From Oligoflexia bacterium (GTDB lineage Bacteria > Bdellovibrionota > UBA1018), in contig JACMQW010000066.1 in NCBI GenBank assembly GCA_014376785.1, forward strand, positions 1-64,000: a DNA stretch of 64,000 bases, written 5' to 3'. Position 1 is the stretch's first letter; each line of letters begins with the position of its first letter. Shown here piece by piece: positions 18,588 through 28,011 of this stretch. Both the position numbers and the translations under genes were made by a program. The notes beneath the pieces are model-generated. The model had not been told where the DNA came from and did no database searches. It saw only the letters and a program-made list of their open reading frames with translations.

Positions 18588-19619
18588 ATGTTTCCCCTCT
18601 CGCGCCGGTGGTCACTCCGTTGGGTCCTATTCACGCTCTCCCTCACTTTTATAGGAGGGTGCGCAAGCTCTCAGATTGCTAACGTAGAGCCACTGCCAAA
18701 AGACCTGCCCGCTGATTTGCAGGCGAAATTCGAAGTGGTCGAAGCGGCTGGCCCCGCTCCTGCGCCGTCTGCTTTAACAGCTCCCGAGGCAACCGCCATT
18801 CCTTCTCGACCGAAAAAACGTGAGAAAAAGATCCGCGCCAAAGCAAAGCCAGTGGTCGTTGAGAAAGAAAAATTTATTTTCCCCACTCGTCGGACGAAGG
18901 GTAACCCCATCTGGGTCGGTGAGAAACAGGTACTCGAAATCACATACATTGGACTCGCCGCGGGCGACATCACGATGGACGTATTACCGATCAAAATGAT
19001 TGTGAACCGGAAGGTCATGCAGATAAAGGCCACCGCGGTGAGTTCCGCAGTCATGAACCTTTTTTACCGCTTGAACGATACGATCGAAAGTTTCTGGGAT
19101 TACGACGGCCTTTTTTCCCATCGTTTCCACCTCGTGCTAGACGAGGCGAAGCAAAAGCGCGACTCGCTGGAGCTTTACGACTCTGAGAAAAAACAGACGT
19201 ACTATTGGAATCGAAGAAATCATGTCGATAAAGGGAATATCGATTCGAAAGAATATTTCGATATTCCTCCGTTCCCCCAGGATAGTTTTTCAGCCCTTTA
19301 TTACTTAAGGACTTTACCGCTCGAGGACGGAGGAGTGTATTCGTTTCCCGTCGTGAGCGAAGGGAAGAGCTGGGAGGCGGTGGCTACCGTCGTCGGCCGC
19401 GAGATGATGGATACTCCGCTTGGGAAAAAGAAATGCATCATCGTTCGACCCCAAACTCGCTACCAGGGAGTATTGAAGCAGGAAAAAGGCGACAGTTTCA
19501 TTTGGTTAACCGACGATGACCGACGCTTTATCGTTCGTCTCGAAGCGAAGGTGAAAATCGGATCTGTTGCGGCACGTTTGAAAAAAGTCGAACTCGGGGA
19601 AAAGCCGAATGAGGAGTGA
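18588..19619 (+). CDS. DUF3108-type secreted lipoprotein-like protein
   Basis: N-terminal signal with GGCASS lipobox-like site; GLAAGDITMDV and GKSWEAVATVVGRE resemble DUF3108. Confidence 0.7.
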   Translation: MFPLSRRWSLRWVLFTLSLTFIGGCASSQIANVEPLPKDLPADLQAKFEVVEAAGPAPAPSALTAPEATAIPSRPKKREKKIRAKAKPVVVEKEKFIFPTRRTKGNPIWVGEKQVLEITYIGLAAGDITMDVLPIKMIVNRKVMQIKATAVSSAVMNLFYRLNDTIESFWDYDGLFSHRFHLVLDEAKQKRDSLELYDSEKKQTYYWNRRNHVDKGNIDSKEYFDIPPFPQDSFSALYYLRTLPLEDGGVYSFPVVSEGKSWEAVATVVGREMMDTPLGKKKCIIVRPQTRYQGVLKQEKGDSFIWLTDDDRRFIVRLEAKVKIGSVAARLKKVELGEKPNEE

Positions 19620-20712
19620 TCCTCGCACGATTCTTGTTCGTGGGCCGAACTGGATTGGTGATCAGGTCCTCGCCTTTCCTTTTTTTCACCAGCTCCGGAC
19701 GATCTATCCCAATGCGAAAATTTCCGTCGTCTGTGTTCCTTGGGTACAGGATATCCAATTTAAGGGGTTGGTTGACGAGGTCATCCCTTTGGAGCGGACG
19801 CAAAGTGGAGTGAGTTTTTTTGAGAAATTCAAGGCGCTGGATCGGCAGGCGCGGGCGATCGGTGCGCGGACGGAGTGGGACTTGGGAATTTCGCTGCCGA
19901 ATTCTTTTTCATCGGCTTGGCTGATTTACCGAGCAGGCGCGAAAAAACGTCGCGGATACCGATTTGAAGGGCGAGGAATTCTTTTGAATGAAGGGCGGGA
20001 TATTCCTGACGAGTCGTTTGGGATTCATCACCGCGCGCAGGCTTACGTCGATTTGCTACGGCTAGAGGGACAGCCTGAGTTTCCAGTTCGAGAATTTTTC
20101 GGTATTCACCCCGATAATGAGTTGGATGAAGTGGTTCCGGGAGTCTTGGATTCATTTGATGCTGATCTTCATTGGCCAGGTCCCCGACTTTCTCCACCGT
20201 CAGGTCCTTATTGGGTCATCGCTCCCGGAGCGACAGCTGAGTCACGGCGGTGGCCGCTCGATTATTTTATCGCGCTTGCAAAGGAGGTCAGCGAGAAGAC
20301 AAGCCTTCGCGGCGTGATCGTCGGCGGCCCGAAGGAGGCGCCACTTGCGGAACGACTCTGTCAGTTTGAAGATCTTCGTCTCATCGACTACACCGCCCGA
20401 GGGCCGATCACGGGATTGGTGGATATTTTTAGGAACGCCGAATTTACGGTGACGAATGAATCCGGACTCGCGCACGTCGCCTCATTTTGTGGTTCTTTCA
20501 CCCAAATTATTTGTGGCGCAGCCGATCCTCGCCGAACGAAACCCATCGGCCCAGGCATGGTGCAGGTATCTCTGAACTCCGTGGAATGTTGGCCTTGCGA
20601 AAAAAATACGTGCAGCCAACCCTCGGAAAGGCAAATTCAGTGTTTGAAAGGGATCAAGCCGGAAACCGTTTGGGAGGAGATTCGCCGTGGCCTTCGTAAA
20701 ATCTCTGGATGA
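19609..20712 (+). CDS. Glycosyltransferase family 9 (heptosyltransferase-like)
   Basis: GPNWIGDQVLAFPFF, APGATAESRRWPLDYF, NESGLAHVASFCGS. Confidence 0.88.
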   Translation: MRSDPRTILVRGPNWIGDQVLAFPFFHQLRTIYPNAKISVVCVPWVQDIQFKGLVDEVIPLERTQSGVSFFEKFKALDRQARAIGARTEWDLGISLPNSFSSAWLIYRAGAKKRRGYRFEGRGILLNEGRDIPDESFGIHHRAQAYVDLLRLEGQPEFPVREFFGIHPDNELDEVVPGVLDSFDADLHWPGPRLSPPSGPYWVIAPGATAESRRWPLDYFIALAKEVSEKTSLRGVIVGGPKEAPLAERLCQFEDLRLIDYTARGPITGLVDIFRNAEFTVTNESGLAHVASFCGSFTQIICGAADPRRTKPIGPGMVQVSLNSVECWPCEKNTCSQPSERQIQCLKGIKPETVWEEIRRGLRKISG

Positions 20713-21886
20713 ATACGCGGACCGTCTACGCAGTCGAATGCAGCCGCTGCTGATTTGCCTTTCTCGTTCATGGGGAGGCTTAGAACAAACAGTGGCCTTT
20801 GACGCGGTGGAGTTTGCTCGCTATCAGTTGCCGGTGAAAGTGGTGGTTTTAAAAGATTCACCCCTTCAACAGGCGTTGGCGGATAAAGCTGGGATTCAGG
20901 TTTTCGCTCTCGATTACCGCCCTCGCGACACCCTCGATTTCGCATTCAAACGAGATTTAAGCCAGTGGATCGACCAAGAGGGTGTGAACCTCGTTCACAC
21001 GCACCAGACCACCCTGCTCGGTTCGATTTCGCCCTGGATGTGGAACCGGGTGAAGATTCCGCTGTTCGCTTCTCGGCACATCATGAGTGGGCACAATAAA
21101 AAGAATTTCGTCCACGGAGCCATTTATCAGCGCGTGGATTCATTGATCGTGATGAGTCAGGCCCTTCGGGAAAACGTATTGGCAACGCACCCGGTGAATG
21201 CGGAAAAAGTAGACGTCGTGAACCTCGGCTTAGATTTCGAACGCTTCGATCCTTCTAGGGTGGATGCCCGCCGCCAGCGAGCGGGGTGGGGAGCGGATCC
21301 TGAAACCATTGTCATCGGTCTGGTCGGAAGAATAGATCCGGCAAAGGGTCAGGGAACCTTTATCAAAGCTGCAGCAGGCCTGATGAAGCGCATGGGAAAA
21401 GAAAAAAAATTAAAATTTGTCATCGTGGGGGAGGAAACCCTCGGGAGCGAAGATGGACACTTCGATGAGCTGCGAGCGATGGTGGGGCAGTTCCACCTCG
21501 AGGAATCCGTCTTATTCACGGGGTATCTAGAAAACATTCCGGAGGTCATGCAGGCGTTTGATCTTTTTGTCATGCCATCGAAGCAAGAAGCGTTCGGATT
21601 AGTTGCGATCGAGGCCATGGCGATGGAATGCCCGATTATCATCTCAAGTGGAGGAAGCGCTCGGGAAATCGTCGGTAGAGAAGAGTTCGGTCTTCTCACT
21701 CGCCCGGACGATGCGTTCGATCTTCAACAGAAATTGCGTGAGCTGATCGAAGATGAAGGCGCTCGCGTCCGGATGGGTCAGGATGCGAGGGCGCACGTGA
21801 AGTCGAAATACGACCGAAGGCTTCGCTTGCAGAAAACACTTCAGCTGTACGCTGAGGCTTACGAAAAACGAGGAACCTTTCTATAA
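20687..21886 (+). CDS. Glycosyltransferase family 4
   Basis: GLVGRIDPAKGQGTFIKA, PSKQEAFGLVAIEAMAMECP. Confidence 0.88.
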   Translation: MAFVKSLDEYADRLRSRMQPLLICLSRSWGGLEQTVAFDAVEFARYQLPVKVVVLKDSPLQQALADKAGIQVFALDYRPRDTLDFAFKRDLSQWIDQEGVNLVHTHQTTLLGSISPWMWNRVKIPLFASRHIMSGHNKKNFVHGAIYQRVDSLIVMSQALRENVLATHPVNAEKVDVVNLGLDFERFDPSRVDARRQRAGWGADPETIVIGLVGRIDPAKGQGTFIKAAAGLMKRMGKEKKLKFVIVGEETLGSEDGHFDELRAMVGQFHLEESVLFTGYLENIPEVMQAFDLFVMPSKQEAFGLVAIEAMAMECPIIISSGGSAREIVGREEFGLLTRPDDAFDLQQKLRELIEDEGARVRMGQDARAHVKSKYDRRLRLQKTLQLYAEAYEKRGTFL

Positions 21887-21887
21887 A

Positions 21888-21926
21888 AAAGTCCCAGCTC
21901 GCGAAGCGCGCTGGGACTTTGCACTT
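21888..21926. terminator. Bidirectional terminator between GT4 and the convergent zincin gene
   Basis: AAAGTCCCAGC ... GCTGGGACTTT, inner CGCG/CGCG pairing. Confidence 0.85.
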
Positions 21927-21948
21927 TTAATAATGGGGCTGTCTTTGT

Positions 21949-22896
21949 TTAGCGCAGCGATTTCGGCCACATCGAGCCCGAAGAAGATCCGTCGCCGACT
22001 TGTAGTTTATACCAGCAGCGAGGACGAATTCCGACGACCTCTCCCACTTCTTGGGCGCAGGTACCGACGCGAGCATCTTTATCGGACAATGGATCAGTCG
22101 ATGCTTTCGCACAGACGGCGCCGGCCAAATAAGTATCTAGACGGCACTGAGCGTCCGGATGAGCGTCGAACATTTTCGTCACAACATGGGTGTCGGGATG
22201 GTCAAAGTCGGTCTCCGCAGTTTTCCCCATATCGGCAAGCGTGTCACCGAGGTCTTTACCGGCCATGACCGCACGTTCGCAAAGGGCAACGTCCGGAGCT
22301 TTATCGAACGATTTCTGACAGCCAGAAATCACCGAGCGAGGCAGTGGCATGTGAGCAACCACTGCGGCGTTGTCTTCATTCTTCCACATCTCTCGCGAGC
22401 ATTTCAGAGTGGCGTAGTAATCCGCTTCGCCCTCGTTGGAAGCCCAATTTCCGATCCCGAAAAAGCTGTGATTTTTCGGAGCGCCTCCGAGGTGATGTCC
22501 GGTTTCATGGCAAATCACGAGCATAAATCCGTCAGGAGTCATTTTCGGATGGCGAGCGAGTCCGCCGAACATGTGGACTTCCGAATCGCTTCCACTCCGG
22601 TTTGCGAAGGCGTTTACCGTGCTATCTTTCCAATTCGCAATCATCGTGTATTTTCGACCTTGGGCTGCGAAAACAGGGATGTAATAATTCACTGCTTTCG
22701 CGATGATGCCGTTGAACTCTGACTCGGTCATTGGTCCGGCATTAAAGGAATCTACGGGAATCGACAGGTTGTTTTCTGGTGCAAAACCGCTTTTACCATC
22801 CGAGGTGCAAGCGAATGCATTATTCACTGAGACGGAACCGATCGTGATAGAGAGAGCAATCGCAGTAGCGAATGCCGAGACGACTTTCAGATTCAT
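21949..22896 (-). CDS. Secreted zincin-like metalloprotease, paralog 1
   Basis: Signal peptide; VICHETGHHLGGAP (HExxHxxG) and NEGEADYYATLKC; AGGGG SD. Confidence 0.8.
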   Translation of the reverse strand: MNLKVVSAFATAIALSITIGSVSVNNAFACTSDGKSGFAPENNLSIPVDSFNAGPMTESEFNGIIAKAVNYYIPVFAAQGRKYTMIANWKDSTVNAFANRSGSDSEVHMFGGLARHPKMTPDGFMLVICHETGHHLGGAPKNHSFFGIGNWASNEGEADYYATLKCSREMWKNEDNAAVVAHMPLPRSVISGCQKSFDKAPDVALCERAVMAGKDLGDTLADMGKTAETDFDHPDTHVVTKMFDAHPDAQCRLDTYLAGAVCAKASTDPLSDKDARVGTCAQEVGEVVGIRPRCWYKLQVGDGSSSGSMWPKSLR

Positions 22897-23006
22897 ATTT
22901 TTCCCCTCGAGCGGAAGAATTTCCGCCCTAGCCTAGCTTCAATGCGATGGCGTTCCTAAATTGGTAGCGTGCTTATCGAAACCTGTCAAAGCGCCGACGG
23001 GAGTCT

Positions 23007-23055
23007 AAAAACAAAAAGATCTCGGTTCGAATCGAACCGAGATCTTTTTGTTTTT
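23007..23055. terminator. Near-perfect palindromic terminator between the two zincin paralogs
   Basis: 24-bp arms AAAAACAAAAAGATCTCGGTTCGA / TCGAACCGAGATCTTTTTGTTTTT around one A. Confidence 0.92.
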
Positions 23056-23068
23056 CTTAAGTTGGAAA

Positions 23069-24016
23069 TTAAGTCCGAGTGAGGCGCGAAGGCCAGCTCG
23101 AACCTCGGCGGGGAGGTGCCGGAGGGGTTGGCGGAGGCGTTGGAGTTACCGTCGGGTTATACCAGCAGAGCGGACGCGTCCCGAGTTCGTCATGCGTAGA
23201 CGTATTACATGTTCCAATGGTCGCATCTTTATTATCGAGCACGCTGGTCGCGAGGTCTGCTTTTCCGCATACGGCGCCGGCCAAGTACGTGTCGAGACGA
23301 CATTGGGCAGCCGGGTGGCTATCATCGGTCTCCGTTACTACCGAAGTGTCCGGAGTTATGAAATCGGTGTCTCCAGTATTTCCGAGATCACCCAGCGTAT
23401 CAGCCAAAGATTTTCCGCCCAGAGCTGCACGTTCACAAATCGCGATGTCATTCGCGGCGCTGAAACCTTTTTGGCAACGTTCCACGACCACTGCCGGAAC
23501 GGTCAGGCGAGCGACGATGGATGCATTGTCGTCGGCTTCCCAGACCTTGTGCGCGCATTTCAGCGTGGCGAAGTAGTCGGCCTGGCCTTCGTTCGACGCC
23601 CAGCTATCCACTTTTTGGGGTGCGCCTCCGATGTGGTGGCCCGTTTCATGGCAAATCACGAGCACGAATCCGTCATCGGTCACTTTTTTATGGCGAGCAA
23701 GTCCGCCGAACATATGGACTTCAGAAACGTTTCCGTTCTGGTTGGCGTAGGCGTTTACGGTTCCGTCTTCCCAGTCGCTGATAATCTTGTATTCCCTTCC
23801 TTGGGCTTTGAAGATGGGGGCGTAGGCAGCCTGCAGTTTCGCGATTGTTTTATTAAACTGAGCCTCAGTGCTGGTGTAAGCCGCAAACTTGCTTACTGGG
23901 ATGTAGGCGGTGTTTTCTGGAAAGATACCCGAACGACCATCGGACGAACACCCCATCGCAACGTAAGCCGGGGCAACGGCCAACGCGGCAAGGGTGCCGA
24001 GAAGTACTTTATTCAT
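23069..24016 (-). CDS. Secreted zincin-like metalloprotease, paralog 2
   Basis: VICHETGHHIGGAP, NEGQADYFATLKC; ATG at 24016 with GGGGG SD preferred over 24085. Confidence 0.8.
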   Translation of the reverse strand: MNKVLLGTLAALAVAPAYVAMGCSSDGRSGIFPENTAYIPVSKFAAYTSTEAQFNKTIAKLQAAYAPIFKAQGREYKIISDWEDGTVNAYANQNGNVSEVHMFGGLARHKKVTDDGFVLVICHETGHHIGGAPQKVDSWASNEGQADYFATLKCAHKVWEADDNASIVARLTVPAVVVERCQKGFSAANDIAICERAALGGKSLADTLGDLGNTGDTDFITPDTSVVTETDDSHPAAQCRLDTYLAGAVCGKADLATSVLDNKDATIGTCNTSTHDELGTRPLCWYNPTVTPTPPPTPPAPPRRGSSWPSRLTRT

Positions 24017-24227
24017 TTTTTCCCCCAATTTTCTCCGTTCCATCAGTGGAACGTCGGCTCTAAAGCCAGGTAAAAACGCTAACACGTTTTTTCAGCCTGT
24101 CAAAAACCGTCACCGCTTTTTTCAACTACGAAGGAATCAAAAGTCACTGCTAGGCAAAAAAGGTGCTGGTCTGGTCATATATTTGATTTGGCGGGTGATT
24201 TCAGTCACTTAGACCTCAGTTTCATTC

Positions 24228-24256
24228 TCGACAATATGCGGAAATGTTCCTATACC
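24228..24256 (+). promoter_or_regulatory. Candidate rpsA promoter
   Basis: TCGACA-N17-TATACC, about 100 nt before the rpsA ATG. Confidence 0.45.
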
Positions 24257-24361
24257 AATGGGATCTCCGATCGATTATTCCCGAGTGCGCCTCATCACTT
24301 CTGCTTTGCGGAACGAGGCCGCAGGGGCGGCCGGAGACGATAAAGAGAGTAACACTCACAC

Positions 24362-26176
24362 ATGGTCACTAAACAAAACGCGGGTAGCGATACCCAAAAA
24401 AAGAATCCACCTAAGAACCAAAATTGGATGGATGAGTTCTCGGGATTCTTCGCAGAAGACACTTCCGAAACTAAAAAACTGAGCGGCCTCGAAAATTTCG
24501 AGGAAATGTTCAAAGCCACCGAACAGAGTGGCGAAATCAAAGAAGGCGAAGTCGTCGACGGAACCGTGATCTCAGTCGGACCGGAATACATCACGGTCGA
24601 CATCGGTTATAAGTGCGAAGGCTTAGTGCCCACCCAGGAATTTAAAGACGCTCAAGGCGTCGCGCAAGTAAACGCGGGCGATATTGTTCCGGTCTACATT
24701 GAGCGCATGGAAATGGAAAATGGCTTCATGCTCCTGTCGAAAGACAAAGCTGAAATCATTCGCGCATGGGACGAGATCTCCGCTGCATGCGAAGCCGACC
24801 AACTCGTTGAAGGAACGGTCATCGCTAAAGTAAAAGGCGGACTTTCCGTCGACATCGGCGTGAAGGCTTTCCTTCCAGGCTCCCAGCTCGACACGAAACC
24901 CGTGAAAAATCTGGACAAGTACGTCGGCAAGCGCTTGAAGTTCAAGATCATCAAGTTCAACAAAAAGCGCGGTAACATCGTGCTTTCTCGCCGTGCAGTG
25001 GTGGCTCAAGAGCGCGAACTGCAACGGGCAGAAACCCTTGCCAACCTCCAAGAAGGAATGGTCGTCGCAGGATCGGTGAAAAACATTACCGAATACGGCG
25101 CGTTCATCGATCTCGGCGGCATGGATGGACTCCTTCACATTACCGACATGAGCTGGGGCCGCATCAAGCACCCAAGCGAAATGTTCGCAGTGGGCGACGA
25201 AGTGAAAGTGAAGATCCTGAAGTACGACCGCGAGAAGGAACGTGTTTCCCTCGGTCTGAAACAGATCTCTGCAAACCCATGGGACGAAGCAGAATTCAAA
25301 TACCCAGCCGGAATGAAAGTCAGCGGAAAAGTGGTTTCACTGAAAGACTACGGCGCATTCGTCGAGCTTGAAGGCGGAGTCGAAGGCCTCATTCACGTTT
25401 CCGAAATGTCTTGGACGGAACGCGTGAAGCATCCTTCTAAAGTGATCAACGTCGGCGACGATGTGGAATGTAAAGTCCTTGAAGTGGACACCAAGAACAA
25501 GCGCATCTCGCTTGGCTTGAAGCAGCTTCAAGACAATCCTTGGGACCAACTCGAAGTGAAGTTCCCAATCGGTTCGATGATCGAAGAAGCAGAAGTCAAG
25601 TCTGTGACTGACTTCGGCGTGTTCGTCGACATCGGCATGGGCATTGACGGTCTCATACACGTTTCGGATCTGGCTTGGACGAAGAAATTCAACCATCCAT
25701 CCGAGAAGTACAAAAAAGGCGACAAGGTAAAAGCAGTCGTCCTCGGAATCGACAAGCAGAACGAAAAGTTCTCGCTCGGCGTGAAGCAACTGGAACGCGA
25801 TCCGTGGGATTCGCTGAAGGCTCGCTACAAAGTCGGACAGCCAATCGAAGGTAAAGTGACGAAACTCACTGACTTCGGCGCATTCGTCGAACTTGAAGAA
25901 GGCGTAGAAGGACTCATCTACGTTTCTGAAATCGCGGATCACCGCATCGAGAAGCCTTCGGACGTTCTGAAGGTCGGCGACGACGTGAAAGCCGAAATCC
26001 TCTCGATCGAACCCAAAGAGCGCCGCATCGGCCTCTCGATCAAGCAACTCGGACGTTCGGAAGAACGCACGGCTTACAACACCTACGCCGGAGATTCTTC
26101 AAAGAAGAACTCCCTCGGTGACCTCCTCGGCGACAAGCTGAAGGCGGCATTGGCCGGTGGAAAGAAAGACGAGTAA
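24362..26176 (+). CDS. rpsA: 30S ribosomal protein S1
   Basis: Six S1 domains (repeated GxVxxxxDYGAFVELxxGVEGLIHVSEMSW). Confidence 0.97.
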   Translation: MVTKQNAGSDTQKKNPPKNQNWMDEFSGFFAEDTSETKKLSGLENFEEMFKATEQSGEIKEGEVVDGTVISVGPEYITVDIGYKCEGLVPTQEFKDAQGVAQVNAGDIVPVYIERMEMENGFMLLSKDKAEIIRAWDEISAACEADQLVEGTVIAKVKGGLSVDIGVKAFLPGSQLDTKPVKNLDKYVGKRLKFKIIKFNKKRGNIVLSRRAVVAQERELQRAETLANLQEGMVVAGSVKNITEYGAFIDLGGMDGLLHITDMSWGRIKHPSEMFAVGDEVKVKILKYDREKERVSLGLKQISANPWDEAEFKYPAGMKVSGKVVSLKDYGAFVELEGGVEGLIHVSEMSWTERVKHPSKVINVGDDVECKVLEVDTKNKRISLGLKQLQDNPWDQLEVKFPIGSMIEEAEVKSVTDFGVFVDIGMGIDGLIHVSDLAWTKKFNHPSEKYKKGDKVKAVVLGIDKQNEKFSLGVKQLERDPWDSLKARYKVGQPIEGKVTKLTDFGAFVELEEGVEGLIYVSEIADHRIEKPSDVLKVGDDVKAEILSIEPKERRIGLSIKQLGRSEERTAYNTYAGDSSKKNSLGDLLGDKLKAALAGGKKDE

Positions 26177-26213
26177 TTCAAAGGCTTCGGCCATTGAATC
26201 CATGTTTTAGGGG

Positions 26214-26248
26214 AAGGCCTCGGACGATTCGTCCGGGGCCTTTTTTTC
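26214..26248 (+). terminator. Intrinsic terminator of rpsA
   Basis: AAGGCCTCGGACGA-T-TCGTCCGGGGCCTTTTTTT. Confidence 0.92.
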
Positions 26249-26709
26249 TTGTTGAAAAGTTTCTTTGCGTGATGCGTTAAGTACGTGATGGGCTGCCGCC
26301 AAGAGGTCCTGTGATTTATAGAAATTGATGTTTTGCCTTAATGAATCCTCTCCTGCGCCGGTCACAAGTAGAGTTGAGTTGCATGACCTGCAGATCGACT
26401 GGGTCTTGATCAAACAGTCGTGTTAGATTTTTATGCCCCGCTTTATTCCACCCACGTAGTTGAAGAAGAGGTCTTTACTTCCAAATCCGAGTTCGCGAAA
26501 TCTTGTGACCTCATTTACATGAGGCCGAAGAGGTCGAGAATTACAAAAGTAGCATTGTCACTGTCGCAAAAATAGAATGCAAATTCCGCAAAAAGAAGAA
26601 ATCGCCGCATCTTTTACAAGTAGGCTTTTAGGGATTTTGACAATGGGAGGGAAACGAAGTCTCTTCAACGTAATTGGTAAAATCTCAACGTCTGAAAAGA
26701 GAAAATTAA

Positions 26710-27249
26710 ATGCACATTACACGTAAGTTTTTTTTAGTTTCCATCGTTTTCATTGTGCTCGGCTCGCTGAATGGTTTCGCCGCTGAAGCGTTTGGACAGT
26801 CTGATTGCAAAAATTACAGCGGAAATTACCAAGGATTATGCATATTAAAAACAGTGGGTCTGGGAACGGGAGGGTACAGCGAAGCAATCTCAATCGAGCA
26901 GGCGGGTTGTGAATCAATGAATGTGAAAATGATGAGTCATCCCTTTTTCACTCGTTTGTTTTCAGGTCAGGAATCGGTTGCTCAGAATTTTAAAATCAAC
27001 GTGTGGGAGTCAGTGTCAAACCTAAAGGGTAGATTTGTCACAAGTTCGCTCTCTATGAACAGCTCCGACATTCATTGGATCCTTCGAGACTTTACTGATG
27101 GCGTGGACACTTGCACGATTGCCATCAGCCAAGAGGGAGATTTTGTTCGATTGATCAGTTCTGAATTGCTCGACAATGTTAAAACCGCGACAGGTCTCCA
27201 GACCGCAGATCGTGGCCGCGTAGAATGTTTATTAGAAAGAAGACCGTAA
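26710..27249 (+). CDS. Secreted hypothetical protein (179 aa)
   Basis: Signal peptide MHITRKFFLVSIVFIVLGSLNGFAAEA; no recognised domain. Confidence 0.6.
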   Translation: MHITRKFFLVSIVFIVLGSLNGFAAEAFGQSDCKNYSGNYQGLCILKTVGLGTGGYSEAISIEQAGCESMNVKMMSHPFFTRLFSGQESVAQNFKINVWESVSNLKGRFVTSSLSMNSSDIHWILRDFTDGVDTCTIAISQEGDFVRLISSELLDNVKTATGLQTADRGRVECLLERRP

Positions 27250-27460
27250 GCTCGTTGGTCCCCATTCTCTTCAGTGATTAATAAAAGGCTCTAACCCAGA
27301 TATAGAGGAGCAGACTTGCATAGACTTGATGCATTCGATTGGCCACGATCTCCAACTGTCAAAAATTCGACACAGCTAGGCCTTGTTGGCGAACGGCAAT
27401 AACTTCCACTATCGGCAGAGTGGCAGGGATGTAATCATTTGAATCAAACGGAGACTCACT

Positions 27461-28003
27461 ATGATTTCTAAGAACACCTTTTTACTATTGGCTGGCTTTG
27501 CATTTTTTTTCGTTACTGAAGCGCATGCCCTACAAGTCAGTGTCCTCGGTGGACTCAGTGCCGGTAAGCCAAGCTATTCTGCAGGAAGCGCCCAGAGTAA
27601 AACCGCTCTAACCTACGGAGCGTTGCTCGGTGATAACGGAATGGTCTTCGGATTTGAAACAGGACTCCTTTCGGTCGGAAAGAAATTCTCTTCAGGCGGA
27701 GTGGAGTACAGTGGACGGGCCTGGGAGATTCCGGCTCTCGTGCGATTCACGCTCCTCCCAATCGTCAGCGCCGGAGCGGGCGCTTACTACCAGAACTATT
27801 CGGACAAGCCGTTCATTGCCCAAAAAAGTACTGACCTTGGGTTGAAGCTGAATGCTCGCATTCGCTTGCCGCTTGCGCCATTGACGGGATTTCTCGTCGA
27901 TTTGAGTTTCAAGCGTGGCTTTAGCGACCTTTCAAACGGCGTAGGGACTTCTTACAAAAACCAAGAACTCGATCTGCTTGCCGGCTTAAATTTCGGTTTC
28001 TAG
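27461..28003 (+). CDS. Small outer-membrane beta-barrel protein
   Basis: Signal peptide, alternating hydrophobic strands, terminal GLNFGF; GGAG SD. Confidence 0.65.
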   Translation: MISKNTFLLLAGFAFFFVTEAHALQVSVLGGLSAGKPSYSAGSAQSKTALTYGALLGDNGMVFGFETGLLSVGKKFSSGGVEYSGRAWEIPALVRFTLLPIVSAGAGAYYQNYSDKPFIAQKSTDLGLKLNARIRLPLAPLTGFLVDLSFKRGFSDLSNGVGTSYKNQELDLLAGLNFGF

Positions 28004-28011
28004 GAGACTGC

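Noticed and set aside
22159-22722. 187-aa plus-strand ORF opposite zincin paralog 1
   Set aside because: Antisense shadow; resembles the shadow ORF of paralog 2 only because the genes are paralogs.
23048-24073. 341-aa plus-strand ORF opposite zincin paralog 2
   Set aside because: The minus-strand protein has a signal peptide, HExxHxxG motif and SD; the plus ORF runs through the palindrome and has none.
24258-24482. 74-aa ORF overlapping the rpsA start
   Set aside because: Out of frame with rpsA and lies over its leader; no SD.
25337-26047. 236-aa minus-strand ORF opposite rpsA
   Set aside because: Antisense to the S1 repeats; its internal repetition mirrors rpsA.
26207-26413. 68-aa minus ORF with CxxC after rpsA
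   Set aside because: Its 3' end is the rpsA terminator; no SD seen; too weak to call.
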